Origin: Prosopocoilus inquinatus
Lineage: Eukaryota; Arthropoda; Insecta; Coleoptera; Lucanidae
Direction: 5' to 3'
NCBI GenBank assembly: GCA_036172665.1
Contig: CM069870.1
Span: 63,798,212 to 63,862,211 of the forward strand
DNA length: 64,000 nucleotides
The first letter of the stretch is position 1. The number at the start of each line of letters is the position of its first letter. This document shows positions 35,184-45,526 of this stretch, in pieces. A program made the position numbers and the translations under genes. The notes below the pieces were generated by a model. That model had not been told where the DNA came from and searched no databases. It worked only from the letters and a program-made list of their open reading frames with translations.

Positions 35184-37108
35184 ATGGCAAGAGAATTGCA
35201 AATGAGCGGTCGAATAATGGCCAGAATAATAATCGAGGAAATTATAAGTGACTTAGAGCGGAAAAAGCAAAAAGATAAGAGAAAAGGGCGTATATGGGTT
35301 AAAAAGTGGATTGCCCGAAGACATATTTTAGGTGCATCGGAAAGGCTTTTGAACGAGCTCTCCGAAGAAGATCCCAATAGCTTTAAAAACCATTTGCGAA
35401 TGAGTAAATTAAGCTTTGATTTCCTTCTACAACGTGTTGCGCCTCATATTACAAAAAAGGACACCCGAATGAGAGACGCTTTATCTCCAAAATTAAAATT
35501 AGAGGTTACACTGCGATATTTAGCCACGGGGGATTCATTTGCGTCTTTACAATATCTATATCGTGTTCCCAAATGTACAATATCCAAGTTTCTTCCAGAG
35601 GTGTGTGAAACCATTTACAGCGTCCTGAATGAATATATAAAGGTAAGGAAAACATTAGTCAGTTTATTACACATACATACAAAAAATTCAAAGAAAACAG
35701 CTCATTGTAAAACAATTTATTTATAAATTATCATTTAGTAGTGAACTAACAGCTTGACTTAAAATATTTGAATCTGCACCAAATGAATTTTGATAGCCAT
35801 TGTTTGTTGGCAAACTGGTTGAAGAACTTGAAGGCCTGGAAGAGAGGGCTGATGATAGGTTGTAGTTTGGTACAGAGAAGTTCAGGCGTTGTTGCACTAA
35901 ATGTGTATGTATGAACGCCATTGACTCTAGAGCTGCAGCTTCTGAAAGTTTTCTTAATTGACATGCAACCGTTTTCCCAAACAAATCAAATTCACTTTCC
36001 TGGGGAAGTGGCTGATTCAATGTTTGGGAAAGCACTTTTAGTTCCGCAATAGCTTGTTCTTGACTTTTCGCTTTTTGAACTGCGTACGTGCAGTGTTTTT
36101 TACTTTTACTGCAGATTCTTTTGAAGAAGCAGCTGACGATGGTGACATAACTTCTCTTTCAAAAACGTCACCGCTATACTCTTCACTGATTAGTGATTCT
36201 GGTGTTTCCTGTAGTTCTTGCGATTCTTCAATGTGTTGCGATTCTTGAATGTCTTGCGGTTCCTGTGATTGCGAATGCTGAAATACCAAATCATAAATTA
36301 TATTTTGCAGATCCCAAATACTATCGATGAATGGAAACAGTTAATACAAGGTTTCTCGGCAAGATGGAATTTTCCAAATTGCGGTGGGGCAATCGATGGA
36401 AAACATATCATTTTAAAATGTCCATGGCATTCAGGATCAGAGTTTTATAATTACAAAGGTTCCTTCAGTATTATTTTACTTGCGCTGGTAGATGACCAGT
36501 ACTGTTTTCTGTATTTAGATGTAGGTGCAAATGGGAGGGCATCTGATGGAGGAGTGTATGCCAGATCTACTTTAAAGAAGGCCTTAGAAATTAATAACGT
36601 ACTAAATGTACCTCCAAAAACTGTATTTCTGGCAGATGATGCTTTTCCGTTAAAAGAATATTTATTAAAGCCGTTTGCGCACCACGGCCCTTTATCGCTG
36701 AGAGAGAAAATTTTTAATTATAGATTATCGCGGGCTAGAAGGATTGTAGAAAATGCTTTTGGCATACTTGTGTCACGATTTCGTGTGTTTGAGAAGCCAA
36801 TTGCTTTGTGCCCAGAAAAAGCCGAATCTGTAGTGAAAGCCACTTGTGCATTGCATAACTGGCTTCGAAAAACAACAACTACATATATTGTTCCGGGATG
36901 TGTGGACGAAGAAGATACAGTCACTGGAACAATAGTACTTGGTTCGTGGCGGCAAGAAAGACACGGTGGAAGAGGAATGATTGACATGCCTTTGACTAAC
37001 GATAGTCGAAATTACTCTAAAAAAGCAGCGGAAATCAGAAATCATCTAACTGATTGGTTCATGGGTGAAGGTGCCGTGCCTTGGCAAATGAATATGATCA
37101 ATGTATAG
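35184..37108 (+). CDS. PIF/Harbinger DDE transposase (one intron, open)
   Basis: Exon 1 runs from the ATG at 35184 to 35642, ending ...NEYIK before GTAAGG. Exon 2 starts after TATTTTGCAG at 36311 with IPNTIDEW and ends at the stop 37108. Both junctions fall between codons, giving about 418 residues, normal for the family. The catalytic Asp residues sit in GGAIDGKH and in NGRASDGG, and the Glu is in RIVENAFGIL. PLSLREK and SRFRVF are typical flanking motifs of the DDE_Tnp_4 fold. No stop or frameshift is visible. It should cut and rejoin the element's ends in the nucleus together with the DNA-binding partner. The 668-bp intron contains the last coding exon of the opposite gene. The start choice is the first ATG before conserved sequence. 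Confidence 0.88.
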
Positions 37109-37546
37109 TTATAATATTATTTACAATACTCCTACTACTTATTTTACATATTGTTATATTGCTATCATAAGTAAATTTTAAAAAATACTTACAATTTCTG
37201 TTGCATGTGACTCCCTAATTTGCACAACTCGATTCAAGATGCGATCCGCAGTTGCAAACCACAGAACTTTCGGTTTATAAATATTATCCGCACTACTTCC
37301 CGATTTTTTGCTTTTCGCAATTTTAGTTAATTCGAGCGTATATGCGTTTCGAATTGAACGTATTTTGGCTTTCACTTCGTTCATACCAAAATTTTCGAAA
37401 TTCATAATTTTAGCAATTCGTTCATATGCGTTTTCCCGGGCCTCTCTGTTTTTATATGATTGTGAGTGGACATCCCACAAACAGGGAAATTGCTCATACG
37501 CCTCTAAAAACGCAATTGTTTTTTCGGCATTCCACTTTTGGCTCAT
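35721..37546 (-). pseudogene. MADF/BESS-like DNA-binding partner of Harbinger (one frameshift)
   Basis: Exon 1 (37546 down to 37193) encodes a MADF domain from the start: WNAEKTIAFLEAYEQFPCLWD, then YERIAKIMNF, VKAKIRSIRNAYTLEL and VLWFATADRIL. It ends ...SHATEI before GTAAGT. The acceptor TATTTCAG leads into exon 2 at 36277 (HSQSQEPQD...), an acidic Glu/Gln/Ser region. A 1-nt frame change near 36066-36100 follows. Then comes a BESS-like end (SEFDLFGKTVACQLRKLSEAAALES is the region to inspect), with the stop at 35721. Junctions are between codons. In Harbinger elements the partner binds the transposase and the ends. The frameshift probably disables this copy, though it could be a sequencing error. 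The 915-bp intron holds transposase exon 2 on the other strand. Confidence 0.8.
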
Positions 37547-37796
37547 TTTTCTAAAATATTTAACGGGAAAACGAGTTTAAAACGATAACCACACTGTAAC
37601 TCAGTACATGCAACAGGCAATTTCTGGAAATTTATCGGCACTGGCGCCACTAAAGTTAGAAGGTTGCTAACTTTTTACATTTGTGCATGCTTGGTTTTAA
37701 CTTTCGCGCCAGTAGCTGTTTACACGTGCATTTTTTTGACACTGGCGCGCCAGTGAAAATTGGCGCCAGCAAATCATTGCGTGTATAAACCCGCCT

Positions 37797-38095
37797 TTAG
37801 GCTACTAAGCTCAAGCTTTAGTTTACGATCCAGGTATCAGAGCACCGCTAGCGTCGCAGTGTCTACATTTTTTTAGTCGGAGTGGACTTTCAGTACTACC
37901 AGCTTCACAGCTTGATCCTGAACCTTAAATACGTCAATAGTTGGGACAGACCTAGATTGACAGGACTTGCTTCGGACCATATTATAAGCAACGTTGATTT
38001 AACTGGTAGGAAGGACCATAATTCACGAACAATAAGTGCTACGTGTCTTGGCCGAGTAGATCTGGCACTATCGGGAAGATCCCAGACTTGGTAGG
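37797..38095. repeat. 307-bp satellite, last part
   Basis: The interrupted unit continues with GGCTACTAAGCTCAAGC directly after the TTA duplication and carries TAGTCGGAGTGGACT, GGGACAGACCTA and GTAGATCTGGCAC, then fades near 38095. Confidence 0.85.
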
Positions 38096-38319
38096 TTGAC
38101 TTTTACACTAATGTAAATGAAAGTGGGTCCTGTTTGCGTCATCTTCATTGTTAATTATTTCGCCATAAACATTTACGTCTTTGCTAGCGTTCTAAAAGGA
38201 TTCACGTAATTATGTCCCGAAGAACGTTGTCAGATTACTTTCTGATCTGGTTTCCACCTGTTAGTAATAAACTAAAACAATTCTTGTGCATAGCATGAGT
38301 TGAGCGCATGCCTTTCTTA

Positions 38320-38445
38320 ATTTCCGCTTAAAATTAAGTGGCAACTAATTTTTCGAGTATTTTAAGTCTCACGTCCGTCACGATTGAGCTGATGGCATTG
38401 TGCCGAAGTTAGATTGTACAGCACAACGTCTTGCTATTTGTTAAA
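38320..38445. repeat. Tail copy of the complex repeat family
   Basis: AAAATTAAGTGGCA, then ATTGAGCTGATGGCATTGTG, GCCGAAGTTA and GCACAACGTCTTGCTA match the tail of block 1 (27845-27950). This links the 38-kb region with the 25-32-kb mosaic. Confidence 0.6.
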
Positions 38446-39990
38446 AATACATTTTTCTAATGACTGACGATTCGGATCTGAACTGGAATAGGGTTTTGTA
38501 GACACGGAAATTTTAAAGTAAATAATCTCTTGGTCTAAATCAATTCAATGAACAGTTAAATTACGTTGTGTATTGGTCGAAAACATGACAGGAAGAGGCC
38601 TACAACTAAATTTTATGCGCTGTTGGTTCAGGTTGTACAAATCACGGGCAAATGCCCTCCGGCCCGTTCAACTTAATATAAACAAACGAAACGGTTTTGC
38701 GGCCCCGGATAAATAATGGGGCCCGCTGCGGAAGCAACTTTTATCTACCGAACTCGCCGTTTTGTAATTTCAGGATTACGTCCTGCAGCGGAATTATCTT
38801 TTTCCAGTCGAACGGGCCCCGGTAAAAGTTTGCTCCTCGCCGAAGAAACTCGTGTTAAATAAATACCTGCAAATTAGTGCCTCGGCGGTGCAAAAACAAG
38901 GTAACTTCGCCGCCTTTAATTCAAAGAACAATTTCTAGAAATTATACGGGAATTAAAACGAACAGCAGCTAGACTTACTTCCTGCTTGCAGCATCTGCAA
39001 AGAGATAACTCGCAGAGAAATGATATAAAAAGCCTTTGATCTGTGAAGCGTTTGTTTGTTTTCAATTTGTAATGCGCAAGTCAATACCGAACTTTGTGGA
39101 TTTCATGTTATGTTACATTCGTATAAAGTGCCTTTAATAAATACAGAACGCAAAGAAATTAAATAATATTGAGCACTGAAAAGTTTCAGACGTACAAACT
39201 TTCGAGCTCGACGGAACCATAAACCAACAAATAGATTAGTACCGTGAACAGTTTCGGAGCGACTGCATAATTTAATCTAATTTAGAACTTGGCAAAATCG
39301 TATTTTTGTTTTTTTAAATTTCGTCTTTTTTTTACTTTTTGAAGCAGTCGATTAAAACAAACAGTTTAAAAGCCACGCACTTTTTTCTAGATAAAATAAC
39401 ACAGATTAGGGGGGAGGGAAAGCTCACCGCAGCCGTGAAAACGAGCCCCTCGAAAATTGATGAGCTTTCATGAAAAAGTTATTCGCCTGAAAGATAAAAA
39501 AGTTTATTATCCTTTAAATTTTATCACGATTTAATTTGGTTCTTGATTGAAGAGCTTGTAATCCCTTTCCGGATTTATAAGATTGTATCCATTACTGTTT
39601 TGTGTTTAAAATTTTTGGGTATAAAACTTAACAATTTTATTGCTGATATTTGCATATTTAAATGTTAAGAAATTCTTGCCTCTTCGTTTTTTTAATTTCA
39701 CGGTTCATTTCCCGCACGTTTTATTCACATCAAGAGATTCTCGTGTACCACTCCCTGCAAAGCACGAACGACTCTGATTCAGATCTGCTTGCTTGTCCAA
39801 TTAATTAATTTTTACTTACATAAATTGTTAAATTCTAAAATCGATGGACGTGCACTAACAAGCCTTTATCAGATCGGCACGGGCTTCGTAAAATCGAAAT
39901 AAAATGTCTGGCACGCTGTTTATTAAGCAAATATATTAGGTCGCGGTCGAGGAAAGAGCTGGATCAAGAATTTTCTTAGACCAAATCACT
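38446..39990. other. Non-coding interval
   Basis: No gene was recognised. A patch at 38640-38910 has higher G+C and no open frame. Nothing else stands out. Confidence 0.4.
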
Positions 39991-40113
39991 CCGATCTTAT
40001 CATCTCCTGATAAATTTAACCGTCGGTTAATATCCTAGGAAACTATTATCAGCACAAAGGTTTCCAAGGATATTAACCGACGGTTATCTTTATTTGGAGG
40101 TGGTAAGATCGGG
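39991..40113. mobile_element. Fold-back MITE, about 123 bp
   Basis: The outer arms CCGATCTTA and TAAGATCGG pair, and the inner arms AACCGTCGGTTAATATCCT and AGGATATTAACCGACGGTT are perfect inverses, around a short loop. TTTCC/GGAAA pairs close the loop. No coding capacity. Confidence 0.75.
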
Positions 40114-40209
40114 CCTTATAATGTTATTTACAAATTATCAAATTTCCAAATCCGTGGTATGGATTAGAGAGTCAGAACTAAAATAGTAAGGAGACTTGAA
40201 TCATCCTAG

Positions 40210-40410
40210 GATGATTAGGATGATTAGATTTTTGTTAGGTTTAACATTTTTATGATTTTGTCAGTGTGATTAGGTTGTTTTTAGACATTTTTTAGTGCTT
40301 TTAAGTTGGTAACGTACCTACTGAAAATGGCAGTTTAGCTGCCGAAATACGTATCTATGGATATAAAAATTATTGTGGGCGGAGGTTAATTTCAATTATA
40401 GAGAGTTAGA
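40210..40410 (+). mobile_element. Penelope-like element 3' tail relic
   Basis: The motif CTGAAAATGGCAG-TTTAG-CTGCCGAAATACGTA at 40320-40354 is a hammerhead-like core (CTGAAAA, five-pair stem, GAAA). The comparable motif follows the Penelope-like coding region at 56.4 kb (CTGAAGATG...GCTGCC). The following GGATATAAAAATTATTGTGG resembles Penelope tails. No RT sequence is attached, so this is a short 3' remnant. Confidence 0.5.
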
Positions 40411-41054
40411 ATGCACTTGTAAAACGTACAATCATGCGTTTTAGTATTGTCTCCTCAATAACATTTTAAGTCAAGATTCACATACTATCACAGTGAGTAG
40501 TAAAAAGTTAAAACAATGCAATTTTAACATTTTAACACGGGAGACATTACTAAAAAGCGTAACTGTACAATGTTAAAAGGAAAAGAGGATGTGGCATTTG
40601 CACTATGAAGTCGCTTCCCAAGGCCCCACATCGTGGTGTTCTTGGATCTCCTGGAGATTTTTCACAACTCTTGTGTTCATTGTAGGGTTAGACAGGAATA
40701 CGATTTTGTAACGTAGAAAATATTTATTAATTCGACTAATATTATTTACAATAAAACATGCAACCCAGCCAAAGATCAGTACTGATCGAACAAGTGAACC
40801 TTGAGTCCCAAAACGATAAACATTACGATAGACTTAAGCTAAACACAGTGATTGACGTTCTGTAATTTTCTTTAACGAATGCACTGCGATGTGCGGAAAT
40901 TATTTTCGCTTAAAAGGGCGAAATAAAAGCAAAACTAAAAATAAAGGGGCACCTTACGGTGTGGTTACGGTCAGCTCTTAAAGTCATCGACTTCGAAAGT
41001 GTATAAATAGGTGGCGCGTGCAGTCCACGCCGCTTACGTTCGTTTCATCGAACA
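40411..41054 (+). promoter_or_regulatory. Non-coding interval with a possible TATA promoter
   Basis: TATAAATA at 41002-41009 is followed 20-30 bp later by a GCAGTCC start-like motif. It lies just before the 360-bp tandem repeat. No downstream gene is recognised, so it may be the promoter of an unknown repeat transcript, or chance. Confidence 0.3.
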
Positions 41055-41885
41055 AAAGAAACGAATCTATAGCCGAAAGAAAGAAGAAAAAATAGTCTCG
41101 TAAAACGTAGTTGATGGCCGACTAGGCATACCTTTTATTTCCTCGAACCTAACAGTTTGTCGGTTTGAGGTGCGAATTAGCATTTTACTAAGACATGCCA
41201 AGTTAAATGAATTGCAGATAATCTGCCTAGATGAATCTTGCAATCAAAATGTACACAGATTCATAAAACAGCGAAAGCACAAGCGAACTCAATCGTGTTA
41301 CGTAGAGAAGTGAATATAATGGCGTCGGGAATTCGGTTCCAGCGGGAACCCCGAAGAAGTGGTTCACGATGTCCACCTTATTTTCAGCTACCACAGCTTC
41401 ATACAAAATATGCCCCTAAAAGAAACGAATCTGTCGCCGAAAGAAAGAAATATAGCCTCGTAAAACGTGGTTGACGGCCGACTAGACATTTCTATTATTT
41501 TCTCAAATCCAGCAGTTCGTTGATTTGAGGTTCGAATTAGCAAACTTCAATAACACAGGCCAAGTTAAATGAATTACAGGCAATCTGCTTAGATGAATTT
41601 GCAATCACAATGTATACATATTCGCAAAATAGCGAAAACACAAAATCAATCATGTTACACAGAGGAGTGAATACTATACGACGTCAGGAATGCAGTTCCA
41701 GCGGGAACCTCGAAGAAGTGGTTCACGATGTTCATCGAATCTTCAGCTACCACAGCTTCACACAAAATATGCCCCCAAAAGAAACGAATCTGTCGCCGAA
41801 AGAAAGAAATGTAGCATCGTAAAACTTGGTTGACGGCCGACTAGATATTCCTGTTATTTCCTCGAACCCAGCAGTTCGTTCTCAC
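41055..41885. repeat. 360-bp tandem repeat, about 2.3 copies
   Basis: AAAGAAACGAATCT recurs at 41055, 41419 and 41778 (spacing 364 and 359 bp). Units share GCCGAAAGAAAGAA, CTCGTAAAACGT, GACGGCCGACTAG, GCCAAGTTAAATGAATT and GGTTCCAGCGGGAACC. The frames at 41238-41474 and 41610-41822 are equivalent positions of two units and share a reading frame, but there is no sign of a real gene. Confidence 0.85.
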
Positions 41886-42404
41886 AGTAGGATTGTTTAC
41901 TTTGTTCACATTTTCTTCTTCATTCGTAAAAGTTGTGTTTACGTCATTTGCTCTCCTCTGCGACAGTCATTTATTTCTCTTTTTTACCAATTGAAATGAA
42001 CGCTTTTTTTTTCTTCTTTTCCATTCGATTACATTTCTCCACGAGTCAAAAATGTTGCTTTTCTTGTTTTTATTTTATCTGAGCTATGAGCAAAGAATTT
42101 TAAGCCAATAATTCACTTAAAATAAAAATCTAGAAACTCAAAATCAACTTTTATCTGAATCTTCTTGAATGCATATTTCCTTAAGAACTCTACATTACGG
42201 ATGGGCACTAGCGGGGAAGTGTACTCCCAATATGTTTAACGTAGCAACTGAGAGGATTGTATTTATTTGCCGGGCGCGTATCTGTGAATGAGATCATAAT
42301 TCTGCTAAAAAATAGAGAATGGGGAGAGCGCTTTCCAACTTCGAGAGACCGCCGCTGCTCTATATATTGCAACATTATTGTTTATTTGGATTGTGACAAT
42401 TAAT
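41886..42404. other. Non-coding interval
   Basis: No gene or repeat was recognised. Confidence 0.4.
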
Positions 42405-44135
42405 TTTTTTTTTTTTATTATTAGCCAATGATCTCATCGAGATATGGGCATCGTCATTTGGCCTTGTAGTTAAATAAAATCGTTGAAATCGTAAAAACAG
42501 CTATCCAATAGAAACAATTTAAGTTCACGTTTAAATCCTGGTAAATTATCCTTGGATCGTATTGATGAGGGCAGGCGGTTGTATGTTTTTAATGCTCGGT
42601 AATATACACTTCGTTCATAAAGGCTGGTGTTATGCCTGGGGATTGATAAATTATTAAAATTTCTAGTTTTTAATGATAAGTTGGAATCATATTGATCTTT
42701 ATTTTTTGAAAATAAATTGAGAATTGTTTTGGCGAAGACCGCAAGGTTATAGATGTAAAGACAAGGTAAGGGTAAAAGACGGAGTGATTTAAACAGTGGT
42801 TTGCAGGATTCGGAAGGCTTCCTATTTAGCATTGTTCTAATAATGAATTTTTGCATAACAAACGCTTGCGAAACATGAGGAGAGCCTCCCCAAAATATTA
42901 AAGCGTAGGAGAGAATGGACTGAACATAAGCACTGTAGTACATTAATAAAACATCGATTGAAACACAATGTCTAAGGTTCCGTAATACATAGCAATATTT
43001 TGATAATCTCGAACAAACAGACTCGATGTGGACATTAAACTTAAGGGAAGCATCTATGTGTAACCCCAAGAATTTTACGCTGTCAGACACTGAAAATTAT
43101 TTGGCCTTAACTTTGAATGAGATATTAGAAGACAGCGGACTATTTTTAAATTGCAGTGCTACAGTTTTATTAAAATTAATTTAAAGATGATTCAGTTCAG
43201 ACCAATTGGACATGACGCTAATGGCTGAGGAGGCAAGTTTAGCACATAAGGACTCGGAGTTACTCGTTACGATACATAAGGTATCATCAGCATATTGGCA
43301 CAATGATACGGAAGGCGTCATTTGTTCTAAGTCATTGACATAGATCAGAAATAACAGTGGCCCAAGGATAGATCCCTGTGGGACTCCTTCACTAATTATT
43401 TTTGGGTCAGACAAAATCTCGGAGATTACACCTTGTTACATATGTCTGATGAACACTTGTTGAGAACGTCCAGATAGGTAAGAATGTATCCAATCTAGAG
43501 CTTCTCCTCTAACACCGACAGATTCAACTTTGAACAAAAGAATATCATGGTGCAAAGTTTCAAAGGCTTTGGATAAATGGAAATACAATCCAACGGGTGT
43601 TTCCCCCTTATCCAGGCAAGTCGTTATATACATAATTTAAACATTCAAAGATGAATGAATCCATGCTGACATTTGGACAGAATGCTGTGTTTCTTCAATT
43701 AGGAGTATAATCTATTATAGAAAAATGTTTCAAAAACTTTAGAAAACATAGGTAATAGAGATATCGGACGATAGTTATTTATGTCGTATTTCGAACCTTT
43801 ATTTTTATAGACGGGTAAGACTTTAGCATGTTTGGGGGGTGGGGGAAGGAATGACCAGTCGAGAAAGAAATGTTAATAGCATCAGCAAGTTTAGAGGCTA
43901 TTATGTGACTGACGTCAGCCAGAATGGAACCAGGAATTTCATCGTAGGCAGGTGTCCATTTAGAAGACAATGCTTTTAAGGTTTTTTCAACTTCGGCTCT
44001 GTCCGTACGGAACATAAAGAAATTAGATGCTTGCACATAATTGGCTTTAGGAAATTCATTAGTGGGATGAATATGATGGTAATCAAGGGTAAAGTGTTCA
44101 TTAAATAGGTTTGTTATGTAATGTAATGAATGTTT
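42405..44135 (-). pseudogene. Jockey/CR1-like non-LTR retrotransposon, 5'-truncated
   Basis: Reading the minus strand from about 44135, fragments in several frames give the RT fingers (KTLKALSSKWTPAYDEIPGS), then FHLSKAFETLHHDILL, GVPQGSILGPLLFLIYVNDL and YADDT (the catalytic Asp pair). A C-terminal domain follows at 42470-43090 with FLGLHIDASL and RRELKLFLLD-like motifs. It ends with a short 3' UTR and a run of about 12 A at 42408-42420 (T on the plus strand). Frameshifts separate the pieces, so it is inactive. The 5' truncation and poly(A) end are typical of target-primed reverse transcription. Confidence 0.85.
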
Positions 44136-45147
44136 TGTTTTTGTTTAAACTGTTCATGACAAATAATTTCTGCAGTGATTTGGTGTTTGATATTTGGCAA
44201 CAATGAATCGCAAATTTAACACGCATATGGGTTATTTATAATGATGGTTGACATTTATTTAATATTCAGATTTTAATAGGACAAATGAGTACGTATTTAC
44301 GTACATAATTAAAATATTTTAAGAAATTATATTAATAACCTGTTCAAGTTTCTTACGGTTTTCTTTCACTTTAGCATACTCAATTAATATTAGTTATATT
44401 CACTCGTGCGTCAAGTTTGTTTACGTTTAATTACGATTATCTTCGACACAGTTGTTCTTATGTTTTTGGTCGACGACCCCTGAATTCGCGTTTCTCTACT
44501 TATAGCTCAGGTATAAGAAATGACTCCTACCCCTTAAATTGTCCTTCATACCACGACTAACATGATTTAGCAGGTCAAGATTTTTTTACTGTTTCGCGAA
44601 TTCATTTCATTCACAAAAAAAAAACAAATTTCTTAATTTATATAGAAACTTATGCAAGGTTTTCAACTGTTCGTAACGATATTCTCATTGCAGAATCAAA
44701 CAAAAAATTCCGTAGATGAATTGGGTCTGTTGTAATCGGACTAAGATCTTCTTGTTACGATGCTTATTGACTTTCTTGGTTGATGATTACCATTTGAGCT
44801 CACGATGTGTTCACCTTTTCATTTGACTTTGAAGATGCCTTCTACGTACAGCAAATCCTGTAAGGTTCTACACATCATAGTGGTTTCAAGACTGTCTTTG
44901 GGTTCGGTCAGTTGTCAATATGTTTTATTGATCCCCATATCATATTGTACTTGTAACAAAATTGTGTTTTAGCGTTAGTATTATTTGAGTCGAAATACCT
45001 TGGAATTACAACTTTTCCTTGGTACACGGAATTTATCTAAACGTTGAACAAGATCTTAAAGTAAATTGTTAAGAACACTTTCAAAATCGTAAGTAAAACT
45101 TATCCAATATAATCAAAATTAAACTCTCGACTATGTGGGTTGAAAAC
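44136..45147. other. Non-coding interval
   Basis: No gene or repeat was recognised up to the BEL/Pao LTR. Confidence 0.4.
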
Positions 45148-45526
45148 TGATGACGTCTCGGGCTGTTATCTGATTGTTCAGCACCTTTACGACGTTTTTG
45201 CAATAGTGGACTGTATATGTAATGGATGAACTGTGTATGAATTAAATTGAGTATGTACAACGAGTAAAATAGCCACAATGTTATGTGAACTTGTTTATTG
45301 AAAGTCTCGTCTACAACTACTTACAAATTAGATTCTTAAAAGCTAAGGGTGGTACGAGGAGTTTAAATGTAATTGCGGTGCGCCGGAATCGTCACACTTC
45401 TCTGAAGAACGGCAGCTTGCATGGTGTTCGGAATACTATGAAATCCAGTAACTCTCGGTATGAATCTACTGTCCCTTCGCATTAAAATTACACAGATATT
45501 TTTCTAGGACGTTTGTTATTAGTTTT
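45148..45526 (-). repeat. 3' LTR of the BEL/Pao element
   Basis: Direct copy of 47385-47764. On the plus strand it runs from TGATGACGTCTCGGG to GTTATTAGTTTT. The gag-protease frame ends inside it, at 45519, a sign of an abrupt deletion junction. Confidence 0.88.

Larger units (their letters stand above)
35008..37796 (+). mobile_element. PIF/Harbinger element, 2,789 bp, nearly intact
   Basis: The ends are inverted repeats AGGCGGGTTTATACA with further matching to CTGGCGCCAAT, and GGCGCC/GGCGCGCC sub-terminal motifs occur on both sides. TTA lies on each side (35005-35007 and 37797-37799), the 3-bp target duplication of PIF/Harbinger. Removing the element restores an uninterrupted satellite unit, so the boundaries are certain. 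It carries the two genes usual for the superfamily, a DDE transposase and a DNA-binding partner. Here the partner is of the MADF type and convergent with the transposase. Confidence 0.95.

Noticed and set aside
41238..41822. Frames repeated in the 360-bp tandem units
   Set aside because: Frame conservation follows from unit similarity, and there is no known domain.
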